Source: Photobacterium frigidiphilum
Lineage (GTDB): Bacteria; Pseudomonadota; Gammaproteobacteria; Enterobacterales; Vibrionaceae
DNA length: 64,000 bases
Reading direction: 5' to 3'
NCBI RefSeq assembly: GCF_003025615.1
Contig: NZ_PYMJ01000014.1
Span: 1-64,000, forward strand
Shown here piece by piece: positions 8,899-18,243 of the stretch. The notes beneath the pieces are model-generated. The model was not told the origin of the DNA, did no database searches, and saw only the letters and a program-made list of their open reading frames with translations. Position 1 is the first letter of the stretch; the number at the start of each line of letters is the position of its first letter. The translations under genes were made by a program, and so were the position numbers.

Positions 8899-9717
8899 AT
8901 GAAAAAAATACTCTCTACACTCAGTATTGGCTCAGCTTTAGCGTTATCTAGTACCGTTTTCGCCGTCGACTATTCCGACGATATTCACAAAAATGACTAC
9001 AAATGGCTTCAATTCAACCTTATGTATGCCTATGAAGAACTACCTCGTGATCCCAACAGCCATTCTGGGCATGATTACTTGGAAATGGAGTTTGGGGGGC
9101 GTTCTGGAATCTTTGATTTATATGGTTATATTGATATTTTTGATTTAACTGAAAGCAGTACAAGTGATAAAGACGGCAAACCTAAAATGTTCATGAAATT
9201 TGCCCCACGAGTATCACTCGATGCCGTTACCGGAAAAGATCTTTCCTTTGGCTCCGTACAAGAGCTCTACTTTGCGACATTATTTAATTGGGGAGGCGGA
9301 ACAGAAGCTGATTTTGAACCCAATAATTCCTTCTGGGGTATTGGTTCCGATATCAATGTGCCATGGTTTGGCAAGGTTGGGCTTAATTTCTACGGTCATT
9401 ATAATATTACCGCCAAAGACTGGAATGGTTATCAGATTTCCACCAATTGGTTTAAACCTTTTTATACCTTAGATAATGGTAGTTTTGTCGCTTATCAAGG
9501 CTATATTGATTATCAATTTGGGGCTGGGAGCAGCTTCCAAGGTAATTCGCAAGCCAGCCATGGTGGTGTAATGTTTAATGGCTTCTATTGGCATTCCGAC
9601 CGCTATTCAGTCGGCTATGGCTTCAAACTATATAATGATGTGTACTTAATTGAAGATACAAATTCATTCGAATCAACAGGTATAAGCCACTACGTTGCAG
9701 CTACCTATAAATTCTAA
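8899..9717 (+). CDS. OmpK-type nucleoside-specific channel (Tsx family), copy 2
   Basis: A 272-aa paralogue of the upstream ompK. The signal peptide is MKKILSTLSIGSALALSSTVFA, and the mature protein begins VDYSDDIHKNDYKWLQFNLM, nearly the same as copy 1. Shared blocks include HDYLEMEFGGRSGIFDLYGY, KDWNGYQISTNWFKPF and the terminal aromatic YKF. Differences concentrate in the presumed loops: around residues 48-56 (ELPRDPNSHSGHD) and 132-145 (GGGTEADFEPNNSF). At DNA level it is visibly more A/T-rich at third positions than copy 1, suggesting lower expression or a different history. It has its own upstream region and so can be regulated separately from copy 1. Confidence 0.88.
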   Translation: MKKILSTLSIGSALALSSTVFAVDYSDDIHKNDYKWLQFNLMYAYEELPRDPNSHSGHDYLEMEFGGRSGIFDLYGYIDIFDLTESSTSDKDGKPKMFMKFAPRVSLDAVTGKDLSFGSVQELYFATLFNWGGGTEADFEPNNSFWGIGSDINVPWFGKVGLNFYGHYNITAKDWNGYQISTNWFKPFYTLDNGSFVAYQGYIDYQFGAGSSFQGNSQASHGGVMFNGFYWHSDRYSVGYGFKLYNDVYLIEDTNSFESTGISHYVAATYKF

Positions 9718-9760
9718 GTGATCCCTCTTCTTAAATGCTATTTCTAACGGCTATTTCCCC

Positions 9761-9796
9761 ATAGGTTCTTCATGATAATTTTCATGAAGAACCTAT
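9761..9796 (+). terminator. 15-bp perfect hairpin after ompK copy 2
   Basis: ATAGGTTCTTCATGA at 9761-9775 is the exact reverse complement of 9782-9796, with a 6-nt loop TAATTT. It follows the stop by 43 bases. The bases after it are not a T-run, so it may act as a transcript-stabilising hairpin rather than an efficient intrinsic terminator. Confidence 0.55.
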
Positions 9797-9914
9797 CTTA
9801 CTTTGGAGTAAACCTCGAAAAGATAGACTCTTTTATAAAGAAAGCCCCCTACCATACCGCTATAATTCCGGCTCATGATATGATCGTAGTAATAGATAAA
9901 TTTGGAATAATGCT

Positions 9915-10880
9915 GTGCAGATAACAATTTTAGGCGCTGGTGCTATCGGATGTTTATGGGCTTGTCACCTAGCGAAACAAGGGCACAATATTCACTTTTG
10001 GACAAGAACAGACAAACCGTCATTCCCTATCGTATTGAATGACTGCGTTCAAACAAAAGATAGTATTCAAGAAGAAGATGGCACTCATGAAAAAAATTAT
10101 ATTCAAACGCCATTAGCACCAGAGCGCTTTGATTTTACGAGTAATAATATACAAAGCATTGCCAAGAGCGAGCTTATCATTGTGACGGTAAAAGCATTCC
10201 AAGTTGAGCAAGCCTTAAACGACATCTTTGATCATATTGCACCACACACCCCCATTATAATTATGCATAATGGAATGGGAACACAGCAGCACGTTAAAAC
10301 GCGACTCGTTGATCACCCTATTCTTTATGCCACCACGTCTCAAGCTGCTTTCAAAACCGACAAAGAACAAATAAACCATACTGGATTAGGGCCAACATGG
10401 CTCGGTGCTTTCAATCAATCGGCTCAGGGTTTCGACAGCCTTGCTGAGCTCTTTCATCAAGCTTTAGCACCTTGTGGCTGGCATCATGATATTAATGAAC
10501 CATTGTGGCAAAAGTTAGCCATTAACTGTGCGATTAATCCACTAACAGCAATACATCAATGCCAAAATGGTGAATTGGCAACCCCTAAATATCATACCGT
10601 TCTCACGCAAGTTTGCCATGAAGTCGCAGCGGTCATGCAAGCTGAAGGCTATGCAGTAACCGCTAAAAAATTAAGACAAACAGTCGATACCGTTATTAAG
10701 GCGACTGCGGCTAACTATTCATCCATGTATCAAGATATTTTCCAGCAAAGAAAGACTGAAATCGATTATATTACGGGTTATCTCATTACACGGGCAAAGG
10801 TACACGGCATTGCTGTACCCATGAATACCCAGCTATGGCAAGACGTTAAATTATTGGAGCAAAACCACGATGACAAATGA
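9915..10880 (+). CDS. panE: 2-dehydropantoate 2-reductase (ketopantoate reductase)
   Basis: A 321-aa ApbA/PanE family enzyme that reduces ketopantoate to pantoate with NADPH in the coenzyme A pathway. The start is GTG, with TTGGAA placed 8 bases upstream. The N-terminus MQITILGAGAIGCLWACHLA has the Rossmann GxGxxG motif. The segment LWQKLAINCAINPLTA contains the conserved catalytic lysine, and KTEIDYITGYL is the family C-terminal signature with glutamate. The sequence between residues 35 and 70 is more variable. The last 11 bases overlap yajL. panE-yajL-thiI neighbourhood matches E. coli. Confidence 0.9.
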   Translation: MQITILGAGAIGCLWACHLAKQGHNIHFWTRTDKPSFPIVLNDCVQTKDSIQEEDGTHEKNYIQTPLAPERFDFTSNNIQSIAKSELIIVTVKAFQVEQALNDIFDHIAPHTPIIIMHNGMGTQQHVKTRLVDHPILYATTSQAAFKTDKEQINHTGLGPTWLGAFNQSAQGFDSLAELFHQALAPCGWHHDINEPLWQKLAINCAINPLTAIHQCQNGELATPKYHTVLTQVCHEVAAVMQAEGYAVTAKKLRQTVDTVIKATAANYSSMYQDIFQQRKTEIDYITGYLITRAKVHGIAVPMNTQLWQDVKLLEQNHDDK

Positions 10881-11490
10881 TGATCACAACCGCACAATGA
10901 CTGTTGCTGTTTGTATCGCCCCCGGCACTGAAGAGATGGAAGCGATCAATACGATTGATATTCTTTTGCGCGCAGGGTTTGGTGTAACAACAGCCAGTGT
11001 TGCCTCAGACGGTGCATTAATCGTTGCTGGCTCTCGTGGCATTAAATTAGTTGCCGATGCGGCATTAGTGGCGGTTGCTGATGAACAATTTGATTGTGTG
11101 GTGTTACCTGGTGGTGTAGGTGGCGCTGAATGCTTCCGTGACAGCCCGTTGCTAGTTGAGTTCGTAGAGCAGCATAAATACGACGGTAAGCTGATTGCGG
11201 CTATCTGTGCAGCTCCTGCCCTTGTTCTAGAGCATCACAACATGTTTCCGACGGCAATAATGACAGCACACCCAGCCTTCCAATACTATATTCCCGAAGT
11301 GCGTCGTCGTGCTAAACGTGTTGTTTACGATGTAAATAGCAATTTGCTAACCAGCCAAGGGCCTGGCACTTCACAAGAATTTGCGTTAGAAATTATTGTT
11401 CGTTTAGCGGGTAAAGAAAAAGCGGCAGAAGTCGCGGGCCCGATGGTTGTATGGCCAAATATGCATTACGACATATTACCAAAGACATAA
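10870..11490 (+). CDS. yajL: YajL/DJ-1 family protein deglycase or chaperone
   Basis: A 206-aa DJ-1/PfpI superfamily protein. YajL is reported as an oxidative-stress chaperone and deglycase. The nucleophile elbow AAICAAPA gives Cys113, and the conserved acid lies in CIAPGTEEMEAINTID. The C-terminal SQGPGTSQEFALEI is typical. Two starts are possible: the ATG at 10870, which overlaps panE by 11 bases, or the ATG at 10897, which begins at MTVAVCIAPG and gives a length closer to E. coli YajL (196). It is probably cotranscribed with panE and ends at a strong shared terminator. Confidence 0.9.
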   Translation: MTNDDHNRTMTVAVCIAPGTEEMEAINTIDILLRAGFGVTTASVASDGALIVAGSRGIKLVADAALVAVADEQFDCVVLPGGVGGAECFRDSPLLVEFVEQHKYDGKLIAAICAAPALVLEHHNMFPTAIMTAHPAFQYYIPEVRRRAKRVVYDVNSNLLTSQGPGTSQEFALEIIVRLAGKEKAAEVAGPMVVWPNMHYDILPKT

Positions 11491-11516
11491 CCTATTTCAG
11501 GACGGGACACATAGAT

Positions 11517-11550
11517 AAAAAAAAGCGAGAACCAAGGTTCTCGCTTTTTT
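11517..11550. terminator. Bidirectional terminator between yajL and thiI
   Basis: GCGAGAACC at 11525-11533 pairs with GGTTCTCGC at 11536-11544, flanked by an A-run on the left and a T-run on the right, so it can end yajL (rightward) and thiI (leftward) transcripts. Confidence 0.9.
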
Positions 11551-11569
11551 ATTTTGATGATGTTTTCAA

Positions 11570-13018
11570 CTATGGGCGGTAAACTTTGATGTTACCGTAA
11601 CCATTTTCGGTCAAATATAGTGCTTGTAAGCGGCTCATTACACCACGATCACAATACAACAAGTACTCTTTGTCTTGATCAAGATCGCCAAACTGAGTCG
11701 CTAATTTATAGAACGGAAGATGTTTTACTTCCACGCCATCAATAACAAGCGGGCTTTCGTCTTCTTCATCTGGACTACGAATATCCAGAACGATTGCACC
11801 ATCACCAATTTGATCAACAAGCTCTATCTCTGGTGCTTTTTCTTGGCTTTGTTTTTCGATATCACGAATATCCATCACGCGCGCCTCTTCAATCACACGA
11901 TCAAGGATAGCAAAATCAAAGTTAGCTTCTTCTTTTTCAAGCTTAGCTTTGACTGCTTTAATCGTTGGATTTTTCGAGATAACACCACAGAATTCAGGCA
12001 TTGTTTTTGCGAATTCTTCTGTGCCAATATTACGAGCAATATCAATGATATCTTCTTTATCCCAATTGATAAGTGGACGAAGGATCAAACTGTCCGTCAC
12101 ATTATCAATCATACGTAGATTTGTTAGAGTTTGGCTCGACACCTGACCTAACGCTTCACCCGTAACAAGCGCTTGAATTCCATAACGCTCTGCAACCTGA
12201 CCAGCAGCTCGCATAAACATACGTTTTAGCACAACACCCATTTGGCCGTTGTCCACTTTCTCAAGGATTTCAGCAACAACAGGTTCGAAATCAATCGAGA
12301 TAAATTTAACTTTTGCTGATGACCCGTACTTTTTCCATAAGAAGTGAGAAACTTGCTTCACACCAATCTCATGGGCAGGACCACCTAAATTAAAGAAACA
12401 GTAATGTACTTTACTGCCACGCTTAATGTGCAAGTAGCTTGAAACACCAGAATCAAAGCCACCTGAAATTAGGCTCAATACGTCTTCTTGCGTACCTAGA
12501 GGGAAACCACCTAAGCCTTTATGACGGTGCAATACTTGATGCAGGTGATCATAATCAACTTCAATACGGACTGTTATATCTGGATTCTTTAACTTTACAC
12601 TTGCCGATTCAACCGCTTGGTTTAGACCGCCACCAACGTAACGTTCCAGTTCAATCGACGTAAAATCATGCTGTCCACGGCGCTTAGCGCGTACACAGAA
12701 TGTTTTACCTTCTAGTTGTTCGCCAACAAGTTCAAGCGTTTGCTCGAAAATATCGTGCAAATCTTTAAATTCAGTCTGCTTCACTTCCAACGTATGATGA
12801 ATACCTGGAGTCTGCATCAAAATCGCCAGTATTTGATCGCGATCACTGTCATCGTTTGCTGTAACTTCAATATGATAACGACGGTTATATACCGCAACGG
12901 ATTCAGACACACGCTTAACCATAATGCGAATGTTGCTATCAAGAATCTTTATAAAACGTTTACGAACAGAGTCGCTTTTACAAAAGATCTCTGGATGGGG
13001 CTTAACGATAAATTTCAT
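11570..13018 (-). CDS. thiI: tRNA uridine 4-sulfurtransferase ThiI
   Basis: A 482-aa protein, the same length as E. coli ThiI. It makes 4-thiouridine at tRNA position 8 and transfers sulfur for the thiamine thiazole. In order: an N-terminal ferredoxin-like region and THUMP domain (to about residue 165), the PP-loop motif [10 protein letters not shown], a cysteine in [13 protein letters not shown] corresponding to Cys344 of E. coli, and a C-terminal rhodanese domain with the persulfide cysteine Cys456 in [11 protein letters not shown]. The presence of the rhodanese domain means it can serve both tRNA and thiamine pathways; thiL of the latter lies 8 kb away. Confidence 0.95.
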   Translation of the reverse strand: MKFIVKPHPEIFCKSDSVRKRFIKILDSNIRIMVKRVSESVAVYNRRYHIEVTANDDSDRDQILAILMQTPGIHHTLEVKQTEFKDLHDIFEQTLELVGEQLEGKTFCVRAKRRGQHDFTSIELERYVGGGLNQAVESASVKLKNPDITVRIEVDYDHLHQVLHRHKGLGGFPLGTQEDVLSLISGGFDSGVSSYLHIKRGSKVHYCFFNLGGPAHEIGVKQVSHFLWKKYGSSAKVKFISIDFEPVVAEILEKVDNGQMGVVLKRMFMRAAGQVAERYGIQALVTGEALGQVSSQTLTNLRMIDNVTDSLILRPLINWDKEDIIDIARNIGTEEFAKTMPEFCGVISKNPTIKAVKAKLEKEEANFDFAILDRVIEEARVMDIRDIEKQSQEKAPEIELVDQIGDGAIVLDIRSPDEEDESPLVIDGVEVKHLPFYKLATQFGDLDQDKEYLLYCDRGVMSRLQALYLTENGYGNIKVYRP

Positions 13019-13222
13019 AACATGCTTCGCTACACTGGGCCAAATTAATACCGAACGGAATCAACGGCGCGGATTATACAGCAAGCAAGCAGTTGCTGAA
13101 ACCTTGCTGTTATTGAAACCTTATAACCATAGCTGCCAAATAGAGTAGATGTCATCTTTCAATCTCAACAAATGACAGACAAATAGTTAGTTTAAAGCAT
13201 CATACCTTAAGACTAATAATAG

Positions 13223-14155
13223 CTATTCAGCACTACTCTGTATGTCTGAACTCGTCACTTCATCAGAGTAATGCGGCTTACCCTGCATGATCGAAATCTC
13301 AACGCGACGATTTACTTTCCGTTCTTCCGCCGTTTTATTGCTATTTAATGGCGCAGTATCAGCTAACCCAACCACCCGTAATCGCTTATGATCAAACCCT
13401 TTAACTTGCTCCATTTCCTGAGCAACAGAGACTGCTCGCTGCGCAGATAAATCCCAATTTGAACGGTATAGTTCGGAATCTAACTTCTGATTATCAGTAT
13501 GACCTGAAATTCTAATAATGCCGGGAACATCTTTCACTAAGTCAGCAATCTGTCGCACTAAGGGGCGAAATTTAGGCTGTAAAAAAGCAGAGCCAGCCGG
13601 GAATGCACCTTTTTCTTTGATTCGAATAACAACTTGTTGACCGAAATTTTCAACTTCAATCGCACCATCTTGAATTTCGCGATCAAGCGCTTTTTGCATG
13701 ACTTCCAATAACTGTTCTTGCGACTCAGACATCTCCGATTGATTATTTTGATTCATTTGAGTTGCCACATCAGCCGATTTCCCGCCAGTTAACTTACCCG
13801 CATCACGCTTGGTGCCTCCGGCACGGTCTGATTCACCATCGTGGAAATCAAGAGTACGCTGAGTCATATCAATGGTTTGTTGCATGATAACTTCAATTGG
13901 TGTTGGCTCAGGTCGCCCAGGGCGAAATTCTTGCGCGATAACACTGGTGCCTTTAGGAATATCTTTCACTTCCAGCATATTTTGAACACCAAAAGCAAAT
14001 TTCATCGAACCTGCAATCTGTTTGAATTTCAGTACATCCATCTCTGAGAATGACAACAAAAGTACGAAAAAACACATTAACAAGGTCGCTAGATCCGCAA
14101 AAGTCGCCATCCATAACGGCGCGCCAGGGGGGCACTTGCAATCATCTTCTTCCAT
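13223..14155 (-). CDS. pomB: Sodium-driven flagellar stator protein PomB (MotB family)
   Basis: A 310-aa inner-membrane stator subunit. One transmembrane helix near residues 19-37 carries the ion-binding aspartate Asp21 in WMATFADLATLL. The plug/linker region contains FRPGRPEPTPIEVIMQQT, very like Vibrio PomB. The C-terminal OmpA-like domain binds peptidoglycan (SGHTDNQ, NWDLSAQRAVSVAQEM, NRRVEISIM). The linker is rich in Gln, Ser and Met (around 140-170). It lies 8 bases after pomA. Together they form the channel whose sodium flow turns the polar flagellum. Confidence 0.95.
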   Translation of the reverse strand: MEEDDCKCPPGAPLWMATFADLATLLMCFFVLLLSFSEMDVLKFKQIAGSMKFAFGVQNMLEVKDIPKGTSVIAQEFRPGRPEPTPIEVIMQQTIDMTQRTLDFHDGESDRAGGTKRDAGKLTGGKSADVATQMNQNNQSEMSESQEQLLEVMQKALDREIQDGAIEVENFGQQVVIRIKEKGAFPAGSAFLQPKFRPLVRQIADLVKDVPGIIRISGHTDNQKLDSELYRSNWDLSAQRAVSVAQEMEQVKGFDHKRLRVVGLADTAPLNSNKTAEERKVNRRVEISIMQGKPHYSDEVTSSDIQSSAE

Positions 14156-14163
14156 TGTGACCT

Positions 14164-14925
14164 CTAACCATCTACGTCTACGCCACGTTTTTTCTCATTA
14201 AGGTAATTTTTCAAGTACCCATCGATCACTCGCGGATTCTGACCATCTTGAATAGCAAGAACACCATCAAGAATTAATCGACGATTCAATTTCTCTTCGT
14301 TCTTACGTAATGACAATTTGTCAGCAATTGGTATTGCAACCATGTTCGCAAGAATAGAACCATACAAGGTGGTTAACAAAGCGACAGCCATTGCAGGACC
14401 AATTGATTTAGGATCATCCATGTTTGATAACATCGCCACTAAACCGATTAACGTACCAATCATCCCCATTGCTGGTGCAACATCACCAAAGGAACTGAAA
14501 ATACCGACCCCTTTTTCATGTCGCTCATTGGTTAAGCCGATATCTTTTTGTAAAGTAGCACGAACAACATCAGCATCATGGCCATCAACAAGCAGATCGA
14601 TACCTTTACGTAAGAAAGTGTTATCAACTTCCATTTCTTCTAACGCTAAAAATCCCCCTTTTCGCGCGGCGTCAGCCATTTCAACAATTTTAGCGATTAA
14701 GTCTTCTGGATTGTCCGTCTTGAACATGAATGCTTTCACTGCAATTTTAGCCGCACCGAAAAACTGACTAATGCTGTATTTAATCAAAACAACAAATGTG
14801 GTTCCTCCCAGTACAATCAATACCGAGGGAACATCAAAAAACATCCCTAAACTGCCACCTAGTAACATTGCCATTGCTACAAATGCGAATGAACCTACTA
14901 GGCCTATAAGCGTTGCCAAATCCAC
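14164..14925 (-). CDS. pomA: Sodium-driven flagellar stator protein PomA (MotA family)
   Basis: A 253-aa protein, the same length as PomA of Vibrio alginolyticus. Four transmembrane helices are visible: near 3-25, 33-52, around 150-170 (GDVAPAMGMIGTLIGLVAML) and 180-205 (AVALLTTLYGSILANMVAIP). The cytoplasmic loop carries charged residues that contact the rotor (FLRKGIDLLVDGHD, NERHEKGVGIF). It is the first gene of the pomAB operon and reads away from xseB across a 216-base divergent promoter region. In sodium-motor bacteria these genes sit next to xseB as here. Confidence 0.95.
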   Translation of the reverse strand: MDLATLIGLVGSFAFVAMAMLLGGSLGMFFDVPSVLIVLGGTTFVVLIKYSISQFFGAAKIAVKAFMFKTDNPEDLIAKIVEMADAARKGGFLALEEMEVDNTFLRKGIDLLVDGHDADVVRATLQKDIGLTNERHEKGVGIFSSFGDVAPAMGMIGTLIGLVAMLSNMDDPKSIGPAMAVALLTTLYGSILANMVAIPIADKLSLRKNEEKLNRRLILDGVLAIQDGQNPRVIDGYLKNYLNEKKRGVDVDG

Positions 14926-15141
14926 GAAAAGCTCCCCTTTTTGTGACGCATCGTATTTATTATTAAATCAACAGCGGTATTCTACAGAAGTGTACCTATA
15001 TCGGCACCTTTCGTTTTTCATTTAGCTTTCTTCGTTCAAAAGACGAAAATTACTGCCTCAAACACAAAATCATGTGACATAATTTGACCCAGATTACTCT
15101 CTGCGTTACTTTTCCAGCACTTAGAAAATAGTGAAAAATTT

Positions 15142-15384
15142 ATGGCCGCTAAAAAACCAGAAAATATGGCATTTGAAGCAGCATTAGATGAACTCGATTC
15201 CATTGTAAACGAGTTAGAGTCTGGTGATATTGCACTCGAAGATGCACTAAAGAAATTTGAACGTGGCATTATGCTTGCTCGCACTAGTCAGAAAAAACTA
15301 ACACAAGCAGAACAGCGTGTAGAAATATTACTTCAAGCTGATGATGAAGCACCCCTGACTGAATTTAATGAGAACAATGAATAA
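15142..15384 (+). CDS. xseB: Exodeoxyribonuclease VII small subunit
   Basis: An 80-aa helical protein, the small subunit that combines with XseA (encoded at 45407-46765) into exonuclease VII, which degrades single-stranded DNA from both ends. The family pattern is present: FEAALDELDSIVNELESGD, LEDALKKFERGIML and CQ-like QAEQRVEILL. The C-terminal codons overlap the ispA start. It opens the xseB-ispA-dxs operon, an order shared with E. coli. Confidence 0.93.
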   Translation: MAAKKPENMAFEAALDELDSIVNELESGDIALEDALKKFERGIMLARTSQKKLTQAEQRVEILLQADDEAPLTEFNENNE

Positions 15385-16279
15385 CAATTTAACTTTATCA
15401 CAGTCACTGAAGCATTATCAGGATCGTAGTAATCAACATTTAGCTCAATGGCTTGAAGCGCAGCCTTTTGCCGATCAAGCACTAGTAAAAACCATGAAAT
15501 ATGGCACATTACTCGGCGGCAAACGCGCACGTCCGTTTTTAACCTATATTACGGGTCAAATGCTAGGGGCTGAATGCGCCGATCTTGATACTCCTGCTGC
15601 AGCGGTAGAATGTATTCATGCTTATTCATTAATTCATGATGACCTGCCTGCTATGGATGACGATGAGCTACGTCGTGGTCACCCAACATGCCACATTGCA
15701 TTTGATGAAGCTTTAGCTATTCTTGCTGGAGATGCACTGCAAACACTTGCTTTCGAAATTCTTGCTGATGGCAAATTAAATGATGACGGTAATACTCAAC
15801 GTATCGCGATGATCAAAGAGCTTGCCCAAGCCTCTGGTGCTGCGGGAATGTGTGTAGGTCAAGCACTTGATTTAGAAGCAGAAGGTAAACAGGTTGATTT
15901 ACAGCAGCTTGAAACTATTCACAAGCACAAAACGGGGGCACTTATCCGATGTGCCGTACGTTTAGGTGCACTCGCTGCAGGTCAAAAAGGCGTAGCGGTA
16001 TTGCCACAGCTAAACCAATTCGCCGACGCAATTGGTCTCGCATTCCAAGTTCAAGACGATATTCTTGATGTTACAAGTGATACTGAAACACTGGGGAAAC
16101 CACAAGGTTCAGATCTCGCGCTTGATAAAAGTACCTACCCAGCTTTACTAGGATTGGAAGGTGCACAACAAAAAACACAACAACTTTATCAAGAAGCGCT
16201 ACAAGCATTGGATGCAATACCCTACAATACAACCCAATTAGAAGTTTTTGCCCGATACATTATCGAACGCAATAACTAA
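15377..16279 (+). CDS. ispA: Farnesyl diphosphate synthase (geranyltranstransferase)
   Basis: A 300-aa class I prenyltransferase that condenses dimethylallyl or geranyl diphosphate with isopentenyl diphosphate to make FPP. The first Asp-rich motif is in LIHDDLPAMDDDELRRG and the second in FQVQDDILDVTSD, with GGKRARPFL and HKTGALI also conserved. I took the ATG at 15377, which has a nearby GAG; an ATG at 15368 is in frame and would add three residues. Both overlap the end of xseB, implying coupling. It supplies precursors for ubiquinone and undecaprenyl phosphate. Confidence 0.94.
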   Translation: MNNNLTLSQSLKHYQDRSNQHLAQWLEAQPFADQALVKTMKYGTLLGGKRARPFLTYITGQMLGAECADLDTPAAAVECIHAYSLIHDDLPAMDDDELRRGHPTCHIAFDEALAILAGDALQTLAFEILADGKLNDDGNTQRIAMIKELAQASGAAGMCVGQALDLEAEGKQVDLQQLETIHKHKTGALIRCAVRLGALAAGQKGVAVLPQLNQFADAIGLAFQVQDDILDVTSDTETLGKPQGSDLALDKSTYPALLGLEGAQQKTQQLYQEALQALDAIPYNTTQLEVFARYIIERNN

Positions 16280-16303
16280 AATCAGTAAAAGCGCCGAAAT
16301 GTT

Positions 16304-18166
16304 ATGACTCTGGATATATCAAAATACCCTCATCTTGCTTTAGCCAATACGCCAGATGAACTACGCTTACTGCCGGTTGAAAGTTTACCGGAGGTATGTG
16401 ATGAACTACGTACCTACTTGCTTAACTCAGTCAGCCAGTCAAGCGGGCATTTTGCCTCAGGTCTTGGTGCTGTAGAACTGACTGTTGCCCTACATCATGT
16501 GTATAACACGCCTTTTGATCATTTGATCTGGGATGTAGGCCATCAAGCTTACCCACATAAAATTCTAACTGGTCGTCGTGACCAAATGTCAACGATCCGC
16601 CAAAAAAACGGTATCCACCCATTTCCTTGGCGTGGTGAGAGTGAGTACGACGTATTATCTGTCGGTCACTCTTCAACCTCGATCAGTGCTGGTCTTGGAA
16701 TGGCTATAACCGCTAATAAAGAAGGCTTAGGCCGTAAAGTTGTTAGCGTAATTGGTGATGGGGCGATTACCGCAGGCATGGCGTTTGAAGCCATGAACCA
16801 TGCTGGTGATGTACATTCAGACATGTTAGTGATTCTAAATGACAATGAAATGTCAATTTCAGAAAATGTCGGCGCACTGAATAATCACTTAGCTCGCTTA
16901 CTCTCTGGCAGCCTTTACACCACCATTCGTGAAGGCGGCAAGAAAGTATTAGCTGGCGCACCGCCGATCAAAGAATTGGTTAAACGCGCAGAAGAACATA
17001 TCAAGGGCATGGTTGTTCCTGGCACCATGTTTGAAGAGCTAGGCTTCAACTATATTGGCCCTGTTGATGGTCATGATGTTACTGAATTAGTCAAAACCTT
17101 GAAGAACATGCGTAACCTTAAAGGACCGCAGTTCCTTCATATTATGACGAAAAAAGGTAAAGGTTACGCACCAGCTGAAGCGGATCCAATTAATTACCAT
17201 GCAGTACCTAAATTCGATCTAAGTCAAAATCCGTTACCAAAAGCGACAAATGCTAAACCGACTTTCTCGAAAATTTTCGGCGATTGGCTATGTGATATGG
17301 CCGCTGAAGATGAAAAACTAATGGCTATCACGCCAGCGATGCGTGAAGGCTCTGGCATGGTACGCTTCTCGAAAGAATACCCAAGCCAGTATTTTGATGT
17401 CGCGATTGCAGAGCAACACGCTGTAACCCTCGCAAGTGGTATGGCTATCGGTGGATATAACCCCGTTGTTGCTATCTACTCGACATTTTTACAGCGTGGC
17501 TATGATCAATTAATTCACGATGTTGCCATTATGGAACTTCCCGTAATGTTTGCTATTGATCGTGGTGGTCTAGTTGGCGCTGATGGTCAAACTCACCAAG
17601 GTGCTTTTGATCTTAGCTTTATGCGTTGTATTCCTAATATAGTGATTATGGTACCAAGCGACGAAAATGAATGTCGCCAAATGCTATATACGGGTCATAA
17701 GCATCAAGGTCCAAGCGCGGTACGTTACCCTCGCGGTAATGGATTAGGCGCAGATATACAGCAAGAGATGACCGCACTTGAAATCGGTAAAGGGATTGTT
17801 CGCCGTCAAGGTGAGAAGATTGCTATCCTGAGTTTCGGTACGATGCTTGAATATACGTTAGAAGCCGCTGAGAAATTGAATGCGACGGTGGCTGATATGC
17901 GGTTTGTAAAACCACTTGATGAAGCGCTCATTCTAGAATTAGCCGCCAAGCATGATGTATTGGTAACGGTTGAAGAAAATGCTATTGCCGGTGGTGCCGG
18001 GAGTGGTGTTATCGAGTTCATGATGAAGTCAAAATGCTTAAAGCCAGTGCTTAACATTGGTCTTCCCGACCGTTTTGTTGAACAAGGTACACAGCAAGAA
18101 CTGCATACCGCATTAGAAATTGATGCCGCTGGTATTGAAAAGCAGATTCGTGATTATATTGCTTAA
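16304..18166 (+). CDS. dxs: 1-deoxy-D-xylulose-5-phosphate synthase
   Basis: A 620-aa thiamine-diphosphate enzyme, first step of the MEP isoprenoid pathway (pyruvate plus glyceraldehyde 3-phosphate to DXP). The ThDP motif begins [18 protein letters not shown] and continues to LNDNEMSIS. Early histidines ([25 protein letters not shown]) and the transketolase central segment [18 protein letters not shown] are conserved. Length is standard. It follows ispA by 24 bases with a weak Shine-Dalgarno sequence, suggesting it depends on the upstream transcript. ThDP dependence links it functionally to thiI and thiL in this window. Confidence 0.96.
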   Translation: MTLDISKYPHLALANTPDELRLLPVESLPEVCDELRTYLLNSVSQSSGHFASGLGAVELTVALHHVYNTPFDHLIWDVGHQAYPHKILTGRRDQMSTIRQKNGIHPFPWRGESEYDVLSVGHSSTSISAGLGMAITANKEGLGRKVVSVIGDGAITAGMAFEAMNHAGDVHSDMLVILNDNEMSISENVGALNNHLARLLSGSLYTTIREGGKKVLAGAPPIKELVKRAEEHIKGMVVPGTMFEELGFNYIGPVDGHDVTELVKTLKNMRNLKGPQFLHIMTKKGKGYAPAEADPINYHAVPKFDLSQNPLPKATNAKPTFSKIFGDWLCDMAAEDEKLMAITPAMREGSGMVRFSKEYPSQYFDVAIAEQHAVTLASGMAIGGYNPVVAIYSTFLQRGYDQLIHDVAIMELPVMFAIDRGGLVGADGQTHQGAFDLSFMRCIPNIVIMVPSDENECRQMLYTGHKHQGPSAVRYPRGNGLGADIQQEMTALEIGKGIVRRQGEKIAILSFGTMLEYTLEAAEKLNATVADMRFVKPLDEALILELAAKHDVLVTVEENAIAGGAGSGVIEFMMKSKCLKPVLNIGLPDRFVEQGTQQELHTALEIDAAGIEKQIRDYIA

Positions 18167-18184
18167 TACCATTTTACTTACCTT

Positions 18185-18216
18185 TCCTAGTTTCTAGCCT
18201 TTACTAGAAACTAGGA
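18185..18216. terminator. 13-bp hairpin between dxs and the convergent gene
   Basis: TCCTAGTTTCTAG (18185-18197) and CTAGAAACTAGGA (18204-18216) form a perfect stem with loop CCTTTA between two convergent stops. There is no T-run, so termination would be partial or Rho-assisted. Confidence 0.5.
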
Positions 18217-18243
18217 CGCTTCTCTGCCTACTCTATTCGATCT

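Noticed and set aside
11720..12118. 132-codon rightward ORF inside thiI
   Set aside because: Antisense shadow of a well-supported conserved gene; composition follows the complementary strand.
14318..14767. 149-codon rightward ORF inside pomA
   Set aside because: Antisense shadow of pomA with no independent start signal.
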